DNA from: Dehalococcoidia bacterium
GTDB taxonomy: Bacteria; Chloroflexota; Dehalococcoidia; GIF9; AB-539-J10
Length of the DNA stretch: 22,324 nt
Assembly: GCA_004377135.1 (NCBI GenBank)
Contig: SOHS01000059.1
Location: 1-22,324, forward strand
Direction of reading: 5' to 3'
This document shows, one piece after another, positions 15,470 to 21,889 of this stretch (positions are counted from its first letter, which is position 1; each line of letters starts with the position of its first letter). The notes beneath the pieces are model-generated. The model was not told where the DNA came from. It saw only the letters and a program-made list of their open reading frames with translations, and did not search any database. The position numbers and the translations under genes were made by a program.

Positions 15470-15498
15470 TTGACAAGATTATTACCTGACGCTATTAT
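15470..15498 (+). promoter_or_regulatory. rrf2-cysK operon promoter
   Basis: TTGACA (15470-15475, perfect consensus) and TATTAT (15493-15498) are separated by 17 bases. Transcription should begin near 15505. An imperfect operator candidate, GTTGA-N9-TCAAC at 15506-15524, covers the start point and would suit autoregulation by the Rrf2 product. The ribosome site GAGGAGG lies at 15530-15536. Confidence 0.7.
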
Positions 15499-15505
15499 GT
15501 ACTAA

Positions 15506-15524
15506 GTTGATTCTTTTTGTCAAC
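15506..15524. promoter_or_regulatory. Candidate operator in front of rrf2
   Basis: An inverted repeat of five bases (GTTGA and TCAAC) flanks nine bases, right at the predicted transcription start. Position fits a repressor site for the adjacent Rrf2 protein. The sequence does not obviously match the known IscR or CymR consensus, so this rests on position and symmetry only. Confidence 0.3.
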
Positions 15525-15540
15525 ATTAGAGGAGGACTGA

Positions 15541-15984
15541 ATGAAGCTTTCTACTAAAGGCAGATATGGAGTGAGGGCACTTTTGGATTTGGCTCTTCAT
15601 CAAGATGAGGGGCTGGTTCCGTTAAAGGATATCGCCCGGAGGCAAGAGGTTTCATTGCCGTATCTGGAGCATTTGATCACTCCCCTTGTAGCTGCCGGCC
15701 TGGTGAAGAGCACACGGGGGGCTCGGGGTGGTGTCTCGTTAGTTAAGCCGCCCTCGGAGATCAAGCTCAGTGAGGCAGTTCAACTTCTTGAGGGCTCCAT
15801 TGCCCCGGTGGATTGTGTAAATGATCCCAAGTTATGCCACCGTTCTGCTTATTGTGTTACCCGGGATATCTGGAGTGAAATGAAGAATGCAATGAGTCAG
15901 GTTTTAGATTCTACGACCATACAGGACCTGGTTGAGCGGCAGAGACAGAAGGGGCAACCTGAAACGGAGATGTATCACATTTGA
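15541..15984 (+). CDS. Rrf2-family transcriptional regulator (IscR/CymR-like)
   Basis: This 147-residue winged-helix protein probably senses iron-sulfur or cysteine status and controls the adjacent genes. The N-terminus MKLSTKGRYGVRALLDLAL is classic Rrf2. The recognition region runs through VPLKDIARRQEVSLPYLEHL, and the wing contains STRGARGGVSL. Cys92, Cys99 and Cys105 in the sensing loop (spacing X6, X5) match the IscR triad (X5, X5) apart from one extra residue, so a 2Fe-2S or other metal cluster is likely. The start is supported by GAGGAGG and a near-consensus promoter. It heads cysK, thi4, cysE, a cystathionine enzyme and a transporter, and lies divergent to cysS. That suggests a cysteine and Fe-S regulator, acting like CymR or IscR. 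Confidence 0.92.
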   Translation: MKLSTKGRYGVRALLDLALHQDEGLVPLKDIARRQEVSLPYLEHLITPLVAAGLVKSTRGARGGVSLVKPPSEIKLSEAVQLLEGSIAPVDCVNDPKLCHRSAYCVTRDIWSEMKNAMSQVLDSTTIQDLVERQRQKGQPETEMYHI

Positions 15985-16208
15985 GCGGCCTTTGCCCCGG
16001 GAAATGTGTTCAAGAATGGGACAGGCATTTTGCTGATTATTGCGTTTATGATCAGGAGGAAAACAAAGTGGTAAAAGGAGGAACCTGGGACAGGGATGTA
16101 TTACATTTGAGCAACTTTTGTCCTGGGGAAATGTGTACAAAAATGTAGACTCTTTTACCGATTATTCCGTTTATTATTTGTGATCAGGAGGAAAACAAAA
16201 TGGCAAAA
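15951..16208 (+). repeat. 126-bp tandem duplication spanning the rrf2 end and cysK leader
   Basis: Copy 1 (15951-16076) and copy 2 (16077-16208) align along their full length with clear divergence and small indels. Each contains the last codons of rrf2 with a stop (copy 2 reads GMYYI-stop against EMYHI-stop), the words gatgtat(c/t)acatttgag and gggaaatgtgt, then gatcaggaggaaaacaaa and a start codon. Copy 1 ends in GTG-GTA-AAA where copy 2 has the real cysK start ATG-GCA-AAA. So the gene end, spacer, ribosome site and start were duplicated together, and the ribosome site stayed almost unchanged. Confidence 0.85.
15981..16148 (+). CDS. Possible cysteine-rich leader peptide or mini-gene before cysK
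   Basis: Within the duplication a frame is open from 15963 to a TAG at 16146. It could start at TTG 15981 (55 residues) or at GTG 16068 (26 residues). The GTG is preceded by the duplicated GGAGG site (gatcaggaggaaaacaaa), the same one that serves cysK. The short version contains FCPGEMC and ends CTKM; the long version also contains LCPGKC. Cysteine codons just upstream of cysK would suit attenuation by cysteinyl-tRNA or a small regulatory peptide. Against this, one base is inserted or lost between the two copies inside the CPG motif, so selection on the protein is doubtful. It could simply be the by-product of the duplicated start site. Confidence 0.25.
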   Translation: MSGLCPGKCVQEWDRHFADYCVYDQEENKVVKGGTWDRDVLHLSNFCPGEMCTKM

Positions 16209-17213
16209 ATAACTCAAAATGTGGAGAGGCTTCAATATAAGACAGTTGAGATACCGAAGCTAACTAGAGGGATAGCTAAAGACTCTAGTGAGTTAATTGG
16301 AAATACGCCCTTGGTCAGGCTAAACCGGGTGACTGAAGGGGTGAAGGCAGAGGTGGTGGCTAAGCTTGAATCCTTTAATCCCCTGGGAAGTGTAAAGGAC
16401 AGAATCGGGGTATCAATGATTGTTGATGCTGAAGAGAGAGGGCTCATCAACGAAGATACGGTGATTGTCGAGCCCACCAGCGGCAACACAGGAATCGCCC
16501 TGGCCTTCGTCTGCGCTGCCCGGGGATATCGGCTCATCCTCACCATGCCTGATACTATGTCCTTAGAGCGGAGGCAGCTTCTCTCTATCTTCGGAGCTGA
16601 GCTGGTCTTGACACCTGGGGCGGAAGGGATGCCCGGGGCGGTGAGGAAGGCGGAACAATTAGTGGCAGAGAATCCCAATTACTTTATACCCCAGCAATTC
16701 AACAACCCAGCAAATCCCGAGATACACCGACTGACTACCGCAGAAGAGATCTGGAGGGATACTGGAGGTGAAGTAGATATTCTGGTCTCTGGTGTGGGAA
16801 CGGGAGGGACGATTACCGGAGTAGCTGAGGTTATAAAGAAAAGGAAGCCTGAATTCAAGGCTATTGCTGTCGAGCCAACTGATTCACCGGTTCTTTCCGG
16901 GGGCAAGCCCGGCTCCCATAAGATTCAGGGTATTGGCGCTGGATTTATACCCCAGATACTGAGGCTAGATTTGGCCGATGAGATTATCCAGGTCACTAAT
17001 GAAGATGCCGGGATAATGGCCAGGAGATTAGCTAAGGAGGAGGGGATATTGGCTGGCATATCTTCAGGCGCAGCAACCTGGGTAGCATTGCAGGTGGCCA
17101 AAAGAACAGAAAACCACGGCAAGCTTATCATAGTGGTTCTACCTGACACGGGAGAGCGCTACCTGTCTACCTGGCTTTTTCAGGAACTTTACCAGGCGGC
17201 ATCAGGTCCCTAA
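16200..17213 (+). CDS. cysK: Cysteine synthase (O-acetylserine sulfhydrylase)
   Basis: The enzyme joins O-acetylserine and sulfide to make cysteine with pyridoxal phosphate, in the cytosol. The 337-residue protein of fold type II carries ELIGNTPLVRLNR (31-43), Lys66 in NPLGSVKDR as the PLP-binding lysine, the substrate loop TSGNTG, and the phosphate-binding GVGTGGTITG. The C-terminal ISSGAA and VVLPDTGERYLS are standard. It carries roughly 26 extra N-terminal residues compared with most CysK proteins. The start follows ATCAGGAGGAAAACAAA. The acetylserine supplier cysE lies two genes downstream, and the Rrf2 regulator just upstream. Confidence 0.95.
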   Translation: MAKITQNVERLQYKTVEIPKLTRGIAKDSSELIGNTPLVRLNRVTEGVKAEVVAKLESFNPLGSVKDRIGVSMIVDAEERGLINEDTVIVEPTSGNTGIALAFVCAARGYRLILTMPDTMSLERRQLLSIFGAELVLTPGAEGMPGAVRKAEQLVAENPNYFIPQQFNNPANPEIHRLTTAEEIWRDTGGEVDILVSGVGTGGTITGVAEVIKKRKPEFKAIAVEPTDSPVLSGGKPGSHKIQGIGAGFIPQILRLDLADEIIQVTNEDAGIMARRLAKEEGILAGISSGAATWVALQVAKRTENHGKLIIVVLPDTGERYLSTWLFQELYQAASGP

Positions 17214-17236
17214 AAAGTGGAATGTATTACACGCGA

Positions 17237-17258
17237 GATGGAGGAATTTCCCTCCATC
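17237..17258 (+). other. Hairpin in the cysK-thi4 spacer
   Basis: GATGGAGG, a 6-base loop AATTTC, then CCTCCATC: a perfect 8-bp stem 27 bases before the thi4 start. No T-run follows, so it is unlikely to be a terminator. It may set relative expression by protecting or exposing the next ribosome site (AAAAGGAGGAG). A word resembling the duplicated leader (aatgtattac) lies just upstream. Confidence 0.4.
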
Positions 17259-17285
17259 CCAGCCAAAAAACAAAAGGAGGAGTAA

Positions 17286-18089
17286 ATGAAGTTTTCAGAA
17301 ATATCCGAAAAACAGATTACGAAGGCGATCATATCAGAGTTCAGCAGGGAATTTGAGGATTACATCGAAACCGATGTAATCGTAGTAGGTGCTGGACCTA
17401 GCGGGCTTATTGCCTCAAAAGAACTCGCAGAGAAGGGCGTGAAAACGCTCCTTCTCGAGAGCAACAACTACCTCGGTGGAGGCTTTTGGATCGGCGGCTA
17501 TCTAATGAACAAGATAACACTGAGGGCTCCGGCTCAGGGGATTCTGAATGAAATTGGAGTCCCATACAAAGAGGCGGAAGAGGGATTGTATGTGGCAAAT
17601 GGACCACACGCATGCTCTAAGTTAATTGCCGCAGCTTGTGACGCCGGCGTTAAGGTATTAAGCATGACCAAGTTCGATGATGTGGTGATAAGGGAGAACC
17701 GTGTCTGTGGGGTAGTCATCAACTGGACGCCTGTATCAGCACTTCCAAGGGCGATCACCTGCGTCGACCCAATCGGTATGGAATCGAAACTCGTCATCGA
17801 TGCCACAGGACATGATGCTGTGGTTGTTCGTTCACTCGCGGAGCGAGGTCTGGTGAATATCAAAGGATTTGACGGCATGTGGGTTGCACAATCAGAGGGC
17901 GTGGTTGTTGAGCATACAAAAGAGATATACCCGGGCCTGATTGTAGCAGGAATGGCAGTTGCCACCACATTTGGTCTTCCCAGAATGGGTCCAACTTTTG
18001 GGGCTATGCTCTTCTCAGGAAAGAGAGCTGCAAAGACTGCTCTAGAGCTTTTATCAAAGGAACAGTCTTTAGTCGGCATCACCTCTTAA
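17286..18089 (+). CDS. thi4: Thi4-family thiazole synthase, Cys (haloarchaeal-like) type
   Basis: The 267-residue second Thi4 paralogue has GAGPSG (35-40), GGGFWIGGYLMNK (64-76), VANGPHACSKLIAAACDAG, and the active-site segment RAITCVDPIG. Cys159 sits where yeast Thi4 has its sulfur-donating cysteine, and where the paralogue at 10920 has His152. The surrounding sequence (TPVSALPRAITCVDP, DATGHDAVVV) resembles my recollection of haloarchaeal Thi4 more than the methanogen type. It may therefore give up its own sulfur in a single turnover, or use the cysteine differently under anaerobic sulfide. It sits between cysK and cysE in a cysteine operon, tying thiazole synthesis to cysteine status. The start follows AAAAGGAGGAG. 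A non-thiamine role is possible. Confidence 0.88.
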   Translation: MKFSEISEKQITKAIISEFSREFEDYIETDVIVVGAGPSGLIASKELAEKGVKTLLLESNNYLGGGFWIGGYLMNKITLRAPAQGILNEIGVPYKEAEEGLYVANGPHACSKLIAAACDAGVKVLSMTKFDDVVIRENRVCGVVINWTPVSALPRAITCVDPIGMESKLVIDATGHDAVVVRSLAERGLVNIKGFDGMWVAQSEGVVVEHTKEIYPGLIVAGMAVATTFGLPRMGPTFGAMLFSGKRAAKTALELLSKEQSLVGITS

Positions 18090-18140
18090 GAAGTATATCC
18101 CTACAAGAGCTAGTTGACAGGTAACAGGGAAAAACGATTA

Positions 18141-18854
18141 ATGTTTAAGACGTTAAGAGAAGATATTCGAACGATTTTTGCTAAAGACCCCGCAGCGCGG
18201 AGTACACTGGAGGTCATCTTCTTCTATCCTGGCCTCCACGCCCTCTGGTTTCATCGTCTCGCCCACTCACTCTGGCGACATAAGCTCCGATTCCTGGCTC
18301 GTCTTCTATCCCACCTCAATCGCTCCCTAACAGGCATTGAAATTCATCCCGGAGCCAGAATCGGCAAGAGGTTCTTTATTGACCATGGAGCGGGGGTAGT
18401 CATTGGGGAGACAGCCGAGATTGGAGATGATGTTTTACTGTATCAAGGGGTAGTCCTGGGGGGGACAACTTTGAGGAAAGGCAAACGCCACCCTACCATC
18501 GGCAATAACGTGGTGATGGGAACCGGTGCGGTAGCATTAGGTTCAATCGCAATAGGGGACAGAGTTCGGGTTGGTGCTGGCTCAGTGGTGGTAAGGTCAG
18601 TGCCGCCTGGGGCTACAGTAGTAGGAATTCCAGGGAAAATAGTAGGGGACCACCGAGAACCGCTGGTGGATTTGGAGCATGGTAACTTACCTGACCCTGT
18701 AGCGGAAGCCATCAGATTCGTCTTAAGAGAGCAGGACAAACTCGACGAACGTCTGAAGAACTTGGAGGGTGCCAGTGGAATAGCATCTCCCACAGATGAA
18801 TTACAGGAGAAGATAATGATAGAAGCGGTATTCAGCCAGGGAGGGGGAATATGA
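18141..18854 (+). CDS. cysE: Serine O-acetyltransferase
   Basis: The enzyme acetylates serine with acetyl-CoA to O-acetylserine, the substrate of the CysK encoded just upstream. The 237-residue protein begins MFKTLREDI, and the left-handed beta-helix of hexapeptide repeats runs from about GIEIHPGARIGKRFFIDHG through VVIGETAEIGDDV, GGTTLRKGKRHPTIG and VPPGATVVGIPGKIV. Active-site His residues are present in FIDHGAG and GKRHPTIG. The start at 18141 is chosen from homology; a TTG at 18114 would add nine residues and lacks support. The ribosome site is modest. It has the short form common outside enterobacteria. Its stop overlaps the next start (ATGA), implying coupling. Confidence 0.95.
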   Translation: MFKTLREDIRTIFAKDPAARSTLEVIFFYPGLHALWFHRLAHSLWRHKLRFLARLLSHLNRSLTGIEIHPGARIGKRFFIDHGAGVVIGETAEIGDDVLLYQGVVLGGTTLRKGKRHPTIGNNVVMGTGAVALGSIAIGDRVRVGAGSVVVRSVPPGATVVGIPGKIVGDHREPLVDLEHGNLPDPVAEAIRFVLREQDKLDERLKNLEGASGIASPTDELQEKIMIEAVFSQGGGI

Positions 18855-19993
18855 GATTTGAAACGATGGCTATTCACGCCGGGGATAGGCCAGATGCAAC
18901 AACCGGCGCTATTTCAGTGCCCATCTACCAGACATCAACATTTGTGTTTGAGGACGTGGGTAAGACAAGGGGGTGGGATTACTCCCGCACGGCAAATCCA
19001 ACGAGGAAAGTTCTGGAAGATACTATCGCTCAGCTTGAAGGAGGAAAAGCCGGGTTTGCCTTCGCCACCGGTATGGCGGCTGAGACGACCGCTATGCACC
19101 TTTTGAAAACAGGTGATCATGTAATCTCAGGAAACGATGTCTACGGAGGGACCTACAGGTTATTTCAGGATGTAATGCCTGCCTTCGGACTGGAGTTCAC
19201 TTTCCTGAGAATGGACAATGGAAAGAGAATTGAAGAGGCAATAAAGCCCAATACCAGGATGTTGTGGTTAGAGACTCCCTCCAATCCACTACTCAACATC
19301 GTTGACATTGAGATGGTGGTTGATATTGCTAAGAAGCACAAGTTGCTGACAGTAATAGATAATACCTTTGCCACCCCATATTTCTTAAGACCGATTGAAT
19401 ACGGAGTTGACCTTGTTGTCCACTCTACCACCAAGTATCTCAACGGGCACTGCGATGTTGTCGGTGGCGCTGTGGTGACCACCACTGACGAACTAACCCA
19501 GAGGGTACAATTTCTCCTTAATGCTATGGGAACCTGTGCTTCCCCCTTCGATTGCTGGCTGGTGCTCCGGGGGATTGAGACTCTCCCTGTGAGGATGAAG
19601 CAACATGAGGAGAATTCCTTTGCCGTGGCAAACTATCTTAAGGGACATCCCAAAGTAAAGAGAGTGCTCTATCCTGGGCTCGAGTCCCATAGGGGACACG
19701 AAATCGCCAAAAGACAGATGAAAGGATTTGGTGGGGTAGTCTCCTTTGAACTGGGAGGTGGTATTGAGGGTGTTAATACCTTTCTAAGAAAGCTCAAAGT
19801 CTTTTCTCTGGCGGAATCGCTGGGTGGTGTCGCTTCTCTTGCTGAGCATCCAGCTACCATGAGTCATGCCTCGATGCCCAAGGATTATAGGAAGAAGGTG
19901 GGGATTACCGATGAACTGATCAGGTTATCGGTTGGTTTGGAGCATGTTGACGATTTGACTGAGGATTTAGAGCAGGCGTTCAGTTGCCTGTGA
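18851..19993 (+). CDS. Cystathionine gamma-synthase / gamma-lyase family enzyme
   Basis: The 380-residue PLP enzyme of the Cys/Met metabolism family interconverts cysteine, homocysteine and cystathionine. Features are YSRTANPTRKVLE (45-57), GMAAETTAM, the cofactor Asp170 in VIDNTF, Lys195 in HSTTKYLNGH as the PLP lysine, and SLGGVASLAEHPATMSHAS near the end. Sequence alone does not separate a gamma-synthase (acylhomoserine plus cysteine to cystathionine) from a gamma-lyase (cystathionine to cysteine) or an acylhomoserine sulfhydrylase. Because a separate homocysteine-forming operon exists nearby, and no cystathionine beta-lyase is visible, a lyase role making cysteine from homocysteine is reasonable. 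It overlaps cysE by 4 bases and is followed 11 bases later by the ABC permease. Confidence 0.9.
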   Translation: MRFETMAIHAGDRPDATTGAISVPIYQTSTFVFEDVGKTRGWDYSRTANPTRKVLEDTIAQLEGGKAGFAFATGMAAETTAMHLLKTGDHVISGNDVYGGTYRLFQDVMPAFGLEFTFLRMDNGKRIEEAIKPNTRMLWLETPSNPLLNIVDIEMVVDIAKKHKLLTVIDNTFATPYFLRPIEYGVDLVVHSTTKYLNGHCDVVGGAVVTTTDELTQRVQFLLNAMGTCASPFDCWLVLRGIETLPVRMKQHEENSFAVANYLKGHPKVKRVLYPGLESHRGHEIAKRQMKGFGGVVSFELGGGIEGVNTFLRKLKVFSLAESLGGVASLAEHPATMSHASMPKDYRKKVGITDELIRLSVGLEHVDDLTEDLEQAFSCL

Positions 19994-20004
19994 AGGAGGA
20001 TTTG

Positions 20005-21195
20005 ATGAAACTGTACCAAATAGTGTTGAAGGACATCACGCGAAGAAAAAAGCGGATGTTATATGCCTCGCTTGGCGTGGTTATCGGCGTGGCAACCATC
20101 ATTGCTGTGCTTACAATCGCCCTTGCCGGGGAAACGGACATCTATGGTCAGTTGGAAAAATATGGTGCTAACTTAGTGGTCATGCCTGCGATAAGCGATA
20201 TTGACGTAGGATTAGGAGGCTTAAGTCTTGGCACTTTGGCGGTTGGAGAGAACTACATTTCTGAGAACGAATTGCCCCAGATCAGGCAAATAGCAGACGG
20301 CATGATAAGAGAAGCATTGAATATTGAGGATGAGGGTGATATTGCCACGATTGCCCCAAGGCTCTACATGAACACCGAGATAAAAGGAACATCTGTGATA
20401 ATAGTCGGGGTGGATCCTCAACAGGAATGGCAACTCAAGACGTGGTGGAGAATCCGAGATGGGGAATACCTCGAACGTGCAGACCAGGCTCTAGTGGGAG
20501 CAATGGCTGCTGACTTGCTGGAACTAAATGTAGGCGACAAAATTGCACTTAACGGCAGGGAAGTAACCATCACCGGTATTCTCGAGGAGACAGGCTCAAA
20601 CGAAGATTATCAGGTTTTCCTTCATATAAAAACGGTACAGGAGGCATTCGATAAAGAAGGGTTAGTTTCCTCGATAGACGTTCGTGCCCTATGTAGTGCC
20701 TGCCCTACATCGGATATTGCAGGTTCTATTAACGGGAACATCCCAGGAGTTCGGGCAGTTGCCGTAAAGCAGATAGCTGAAACTGAAATGGGCATGATGG
20801 AAAAGGTAAGCAAATTTCTGCTGGCTTTAGCTGGAATCACACTGGCTGTGGGCTGCTTTGGTGTGGTCAATACGATGCTGACCTCGGTTCATGAAAGAAT
20901 AAGGGACATCGGCATAATGAGAGCAGTGGGGGCATCGCGCAATCAGATAATTAGGATTTTTCTCTACGAGGCCATAATCATTGGGGTAGTGGGAGGCTTA
21001 CTTGGATATGTAGTTGGGACTTTACTAGCATACATAGTCGGGCCGCTGATTTTTGGGGGTGTAGCTGTTACTTATGTTCCCCAGTATTTCCTTCCTGCAT
21101 TGGCTCTGGCTACCTTTATTGCGGTCATAGCGACTGTTTACCCTGCGTTCCGTGCCTCTAAAATCAAGATTGCCGACTCTTTCAGGTCTTTGTGA
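20005..21195 (+). CDS. FtsX/MacB-type ABC permease with an extracytoplasmic CxxC
   Basis: The 396-residue permease has one N-terminal transmembrane helix (about 19-41), a large extracytoplasmic MacB-type domain (about 42-270), and three C-terminal helices (272-293, 318-346, 362-380). The coupling segment HERIRDIGIMRAVGASRNQI is typical of FtsX-fold transporters. The outer domain contains Cys230 and Cys233 in ALCSACPTS, a CxxC that could bind metal or form a disulfide. Such permeases are seen beside DUF2318 proteins in iron-uptake loci such as the P19 system of Campylobacter, and a DUF2318-like gene lies two genes downstream. The start at 20005 follows AAGGAGG; 19984 overlaps the previous gene. 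Whether it imports, exports or performs mechanical work is not known. Confidence 0.88.
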   Translation: MKLYQIVLKDITRRKKRMLYASLGVVIGVATIIAVLTIALAGETDIYGQLEKYGANLVVMPAISDIDVGLGGLSLGTLAVGENYISENELPQIRQIADGMIREALNIEDEGDIATIAPRLYMNTEIKGTSVIIVGVDPQQEWQLKTWWRIRDGEYLERADQALVGAMAADLLELNVGDKIALNGREVTITGILEETGSNEDYQVFLHIKTVQEAFDKEGLVSSIDVRALCSACPTSDIAGSINGNIPGVRAVAVKQIAETEMGMMEKVSKFLLALAGITLAVGCFGVVNTMLTSVHERIRDIGIMRAVGASRNQIIRIFLYEAIIIGVVGGLLGYVVGTLLAYIVGPLIFGGVAVTYVPQYFLPALALATFIAVIATVYPAFRASKIKIADSFRSL

Positions 21196-21204
21196 GGTAG
21201 CAAA

Positions 21205-21888
21205 ATGCTGGAAATTAAAAATGTATCGAAAACCTATGGACAGGGAACGGCTAAGGTAGTTGCCTTAAGCAACGTTTCATTTCGTGTGGATGAAGGCGAC
21301 TTCATAGCCATTATGGGGCCTTCTGGAAGTGGGAAGTCCACCCTCTTAAATGTCATCGGCGGCTTGGACTATCTTTCCAGTGGTGAAGTAGTTTTAGATG
21401 GGAAGCGAATCGACAATCTAGACGAAAATGATTTTGTTGATATAAGAAGAAACAAAATTGCCTATGTCTTTCAGCAGTATCATTTGCTTCCGTCACTCAC
21501 TGCCTTGGAGAATGTAATGTTGCCCCTGACTTTTTGTGGATTGGGTAAAGGGGAGGAGAAAGGGTTGGAGATATTAAAAGGGGTGGGGTTAGGAGGAAGG
21601 ACGGAACACAAACCCAGCCAGTTAAGCGGTGGGGAGCAGCAAAGAGTAGCCATTGCGCGGGCTTTGGTTAATTCCCCCTCATTGATTCTGGCGGATGAGC
21701 CAACAGGTAACATGGACCAAGAAACGGGAAAGGAAATTTTAGGTTTATTCCAGCAACTAAATGTAGATGGGCGCAGCATTATCATGGTTACCCATGACCC
21801 TGATATAGCCCAACATGCCAAGGAAATCATAGTCTTGCAGGATGGGCAAATCATAGACAGGATCAACCAAAAAGGAGGTAAGCAATAA
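21205..21888 (+). CDS. ABC transporter ATPase, LolD/MacB type
   Basis: This 227-residue nucleotide-binding subunit powers the neighbouring permease. The Walker A GPSGSGKST is at 38-46, the Q-loop FQQYHLLPSLTALENV at 89-104, the signature LSGGEQQ at 140-146, Walker B LILADEP at 160-166, and the H-loop His197 in VTHD. It lies 9 bases after the permease and is nearly fused to the next gene (1 base between stop and start), so the three encode one complex. All catalytic motifs are intact. Substrate assignment depends on the adjacent DUF2318-like protein. Confidence 0.95.
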   Translation: MLEIKNVSKTYGQGTAKVVALSNVSFRVDEGDFIAIMGPSGSGKSTLLNVIGGLDYLSSGEVVLDGKRIDNLDENDFVDIRRNKIAYVFQQYHLLPSLTALENVMLPLTFCGLGKGEEKGLEILKGVGLGGRTEHKPSQLSGGEQQRVAIARALVNSPSLILADEPTGNMDQETGKEILGLFQQLNVDGRSIIMVTHDPDIAQHAKEIIVLQDGQIIDRINQKGGKQ

Positions 21889-21889
21889 G

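Noticed and set aside
15390..15476. Longer N-terminus for CysS
   Set aside because: The 29 extra codons cover the cysS promoter and reach the -35 of the rrf2 promoter, lack a ribosome site, and have no counterpart in CysS proteins.
17534..18082. Minus-strand frame of 182 codons
   Set aside because: It is antisense to the second Thi4 gene, which has intact motifs; there is no ribosome site.
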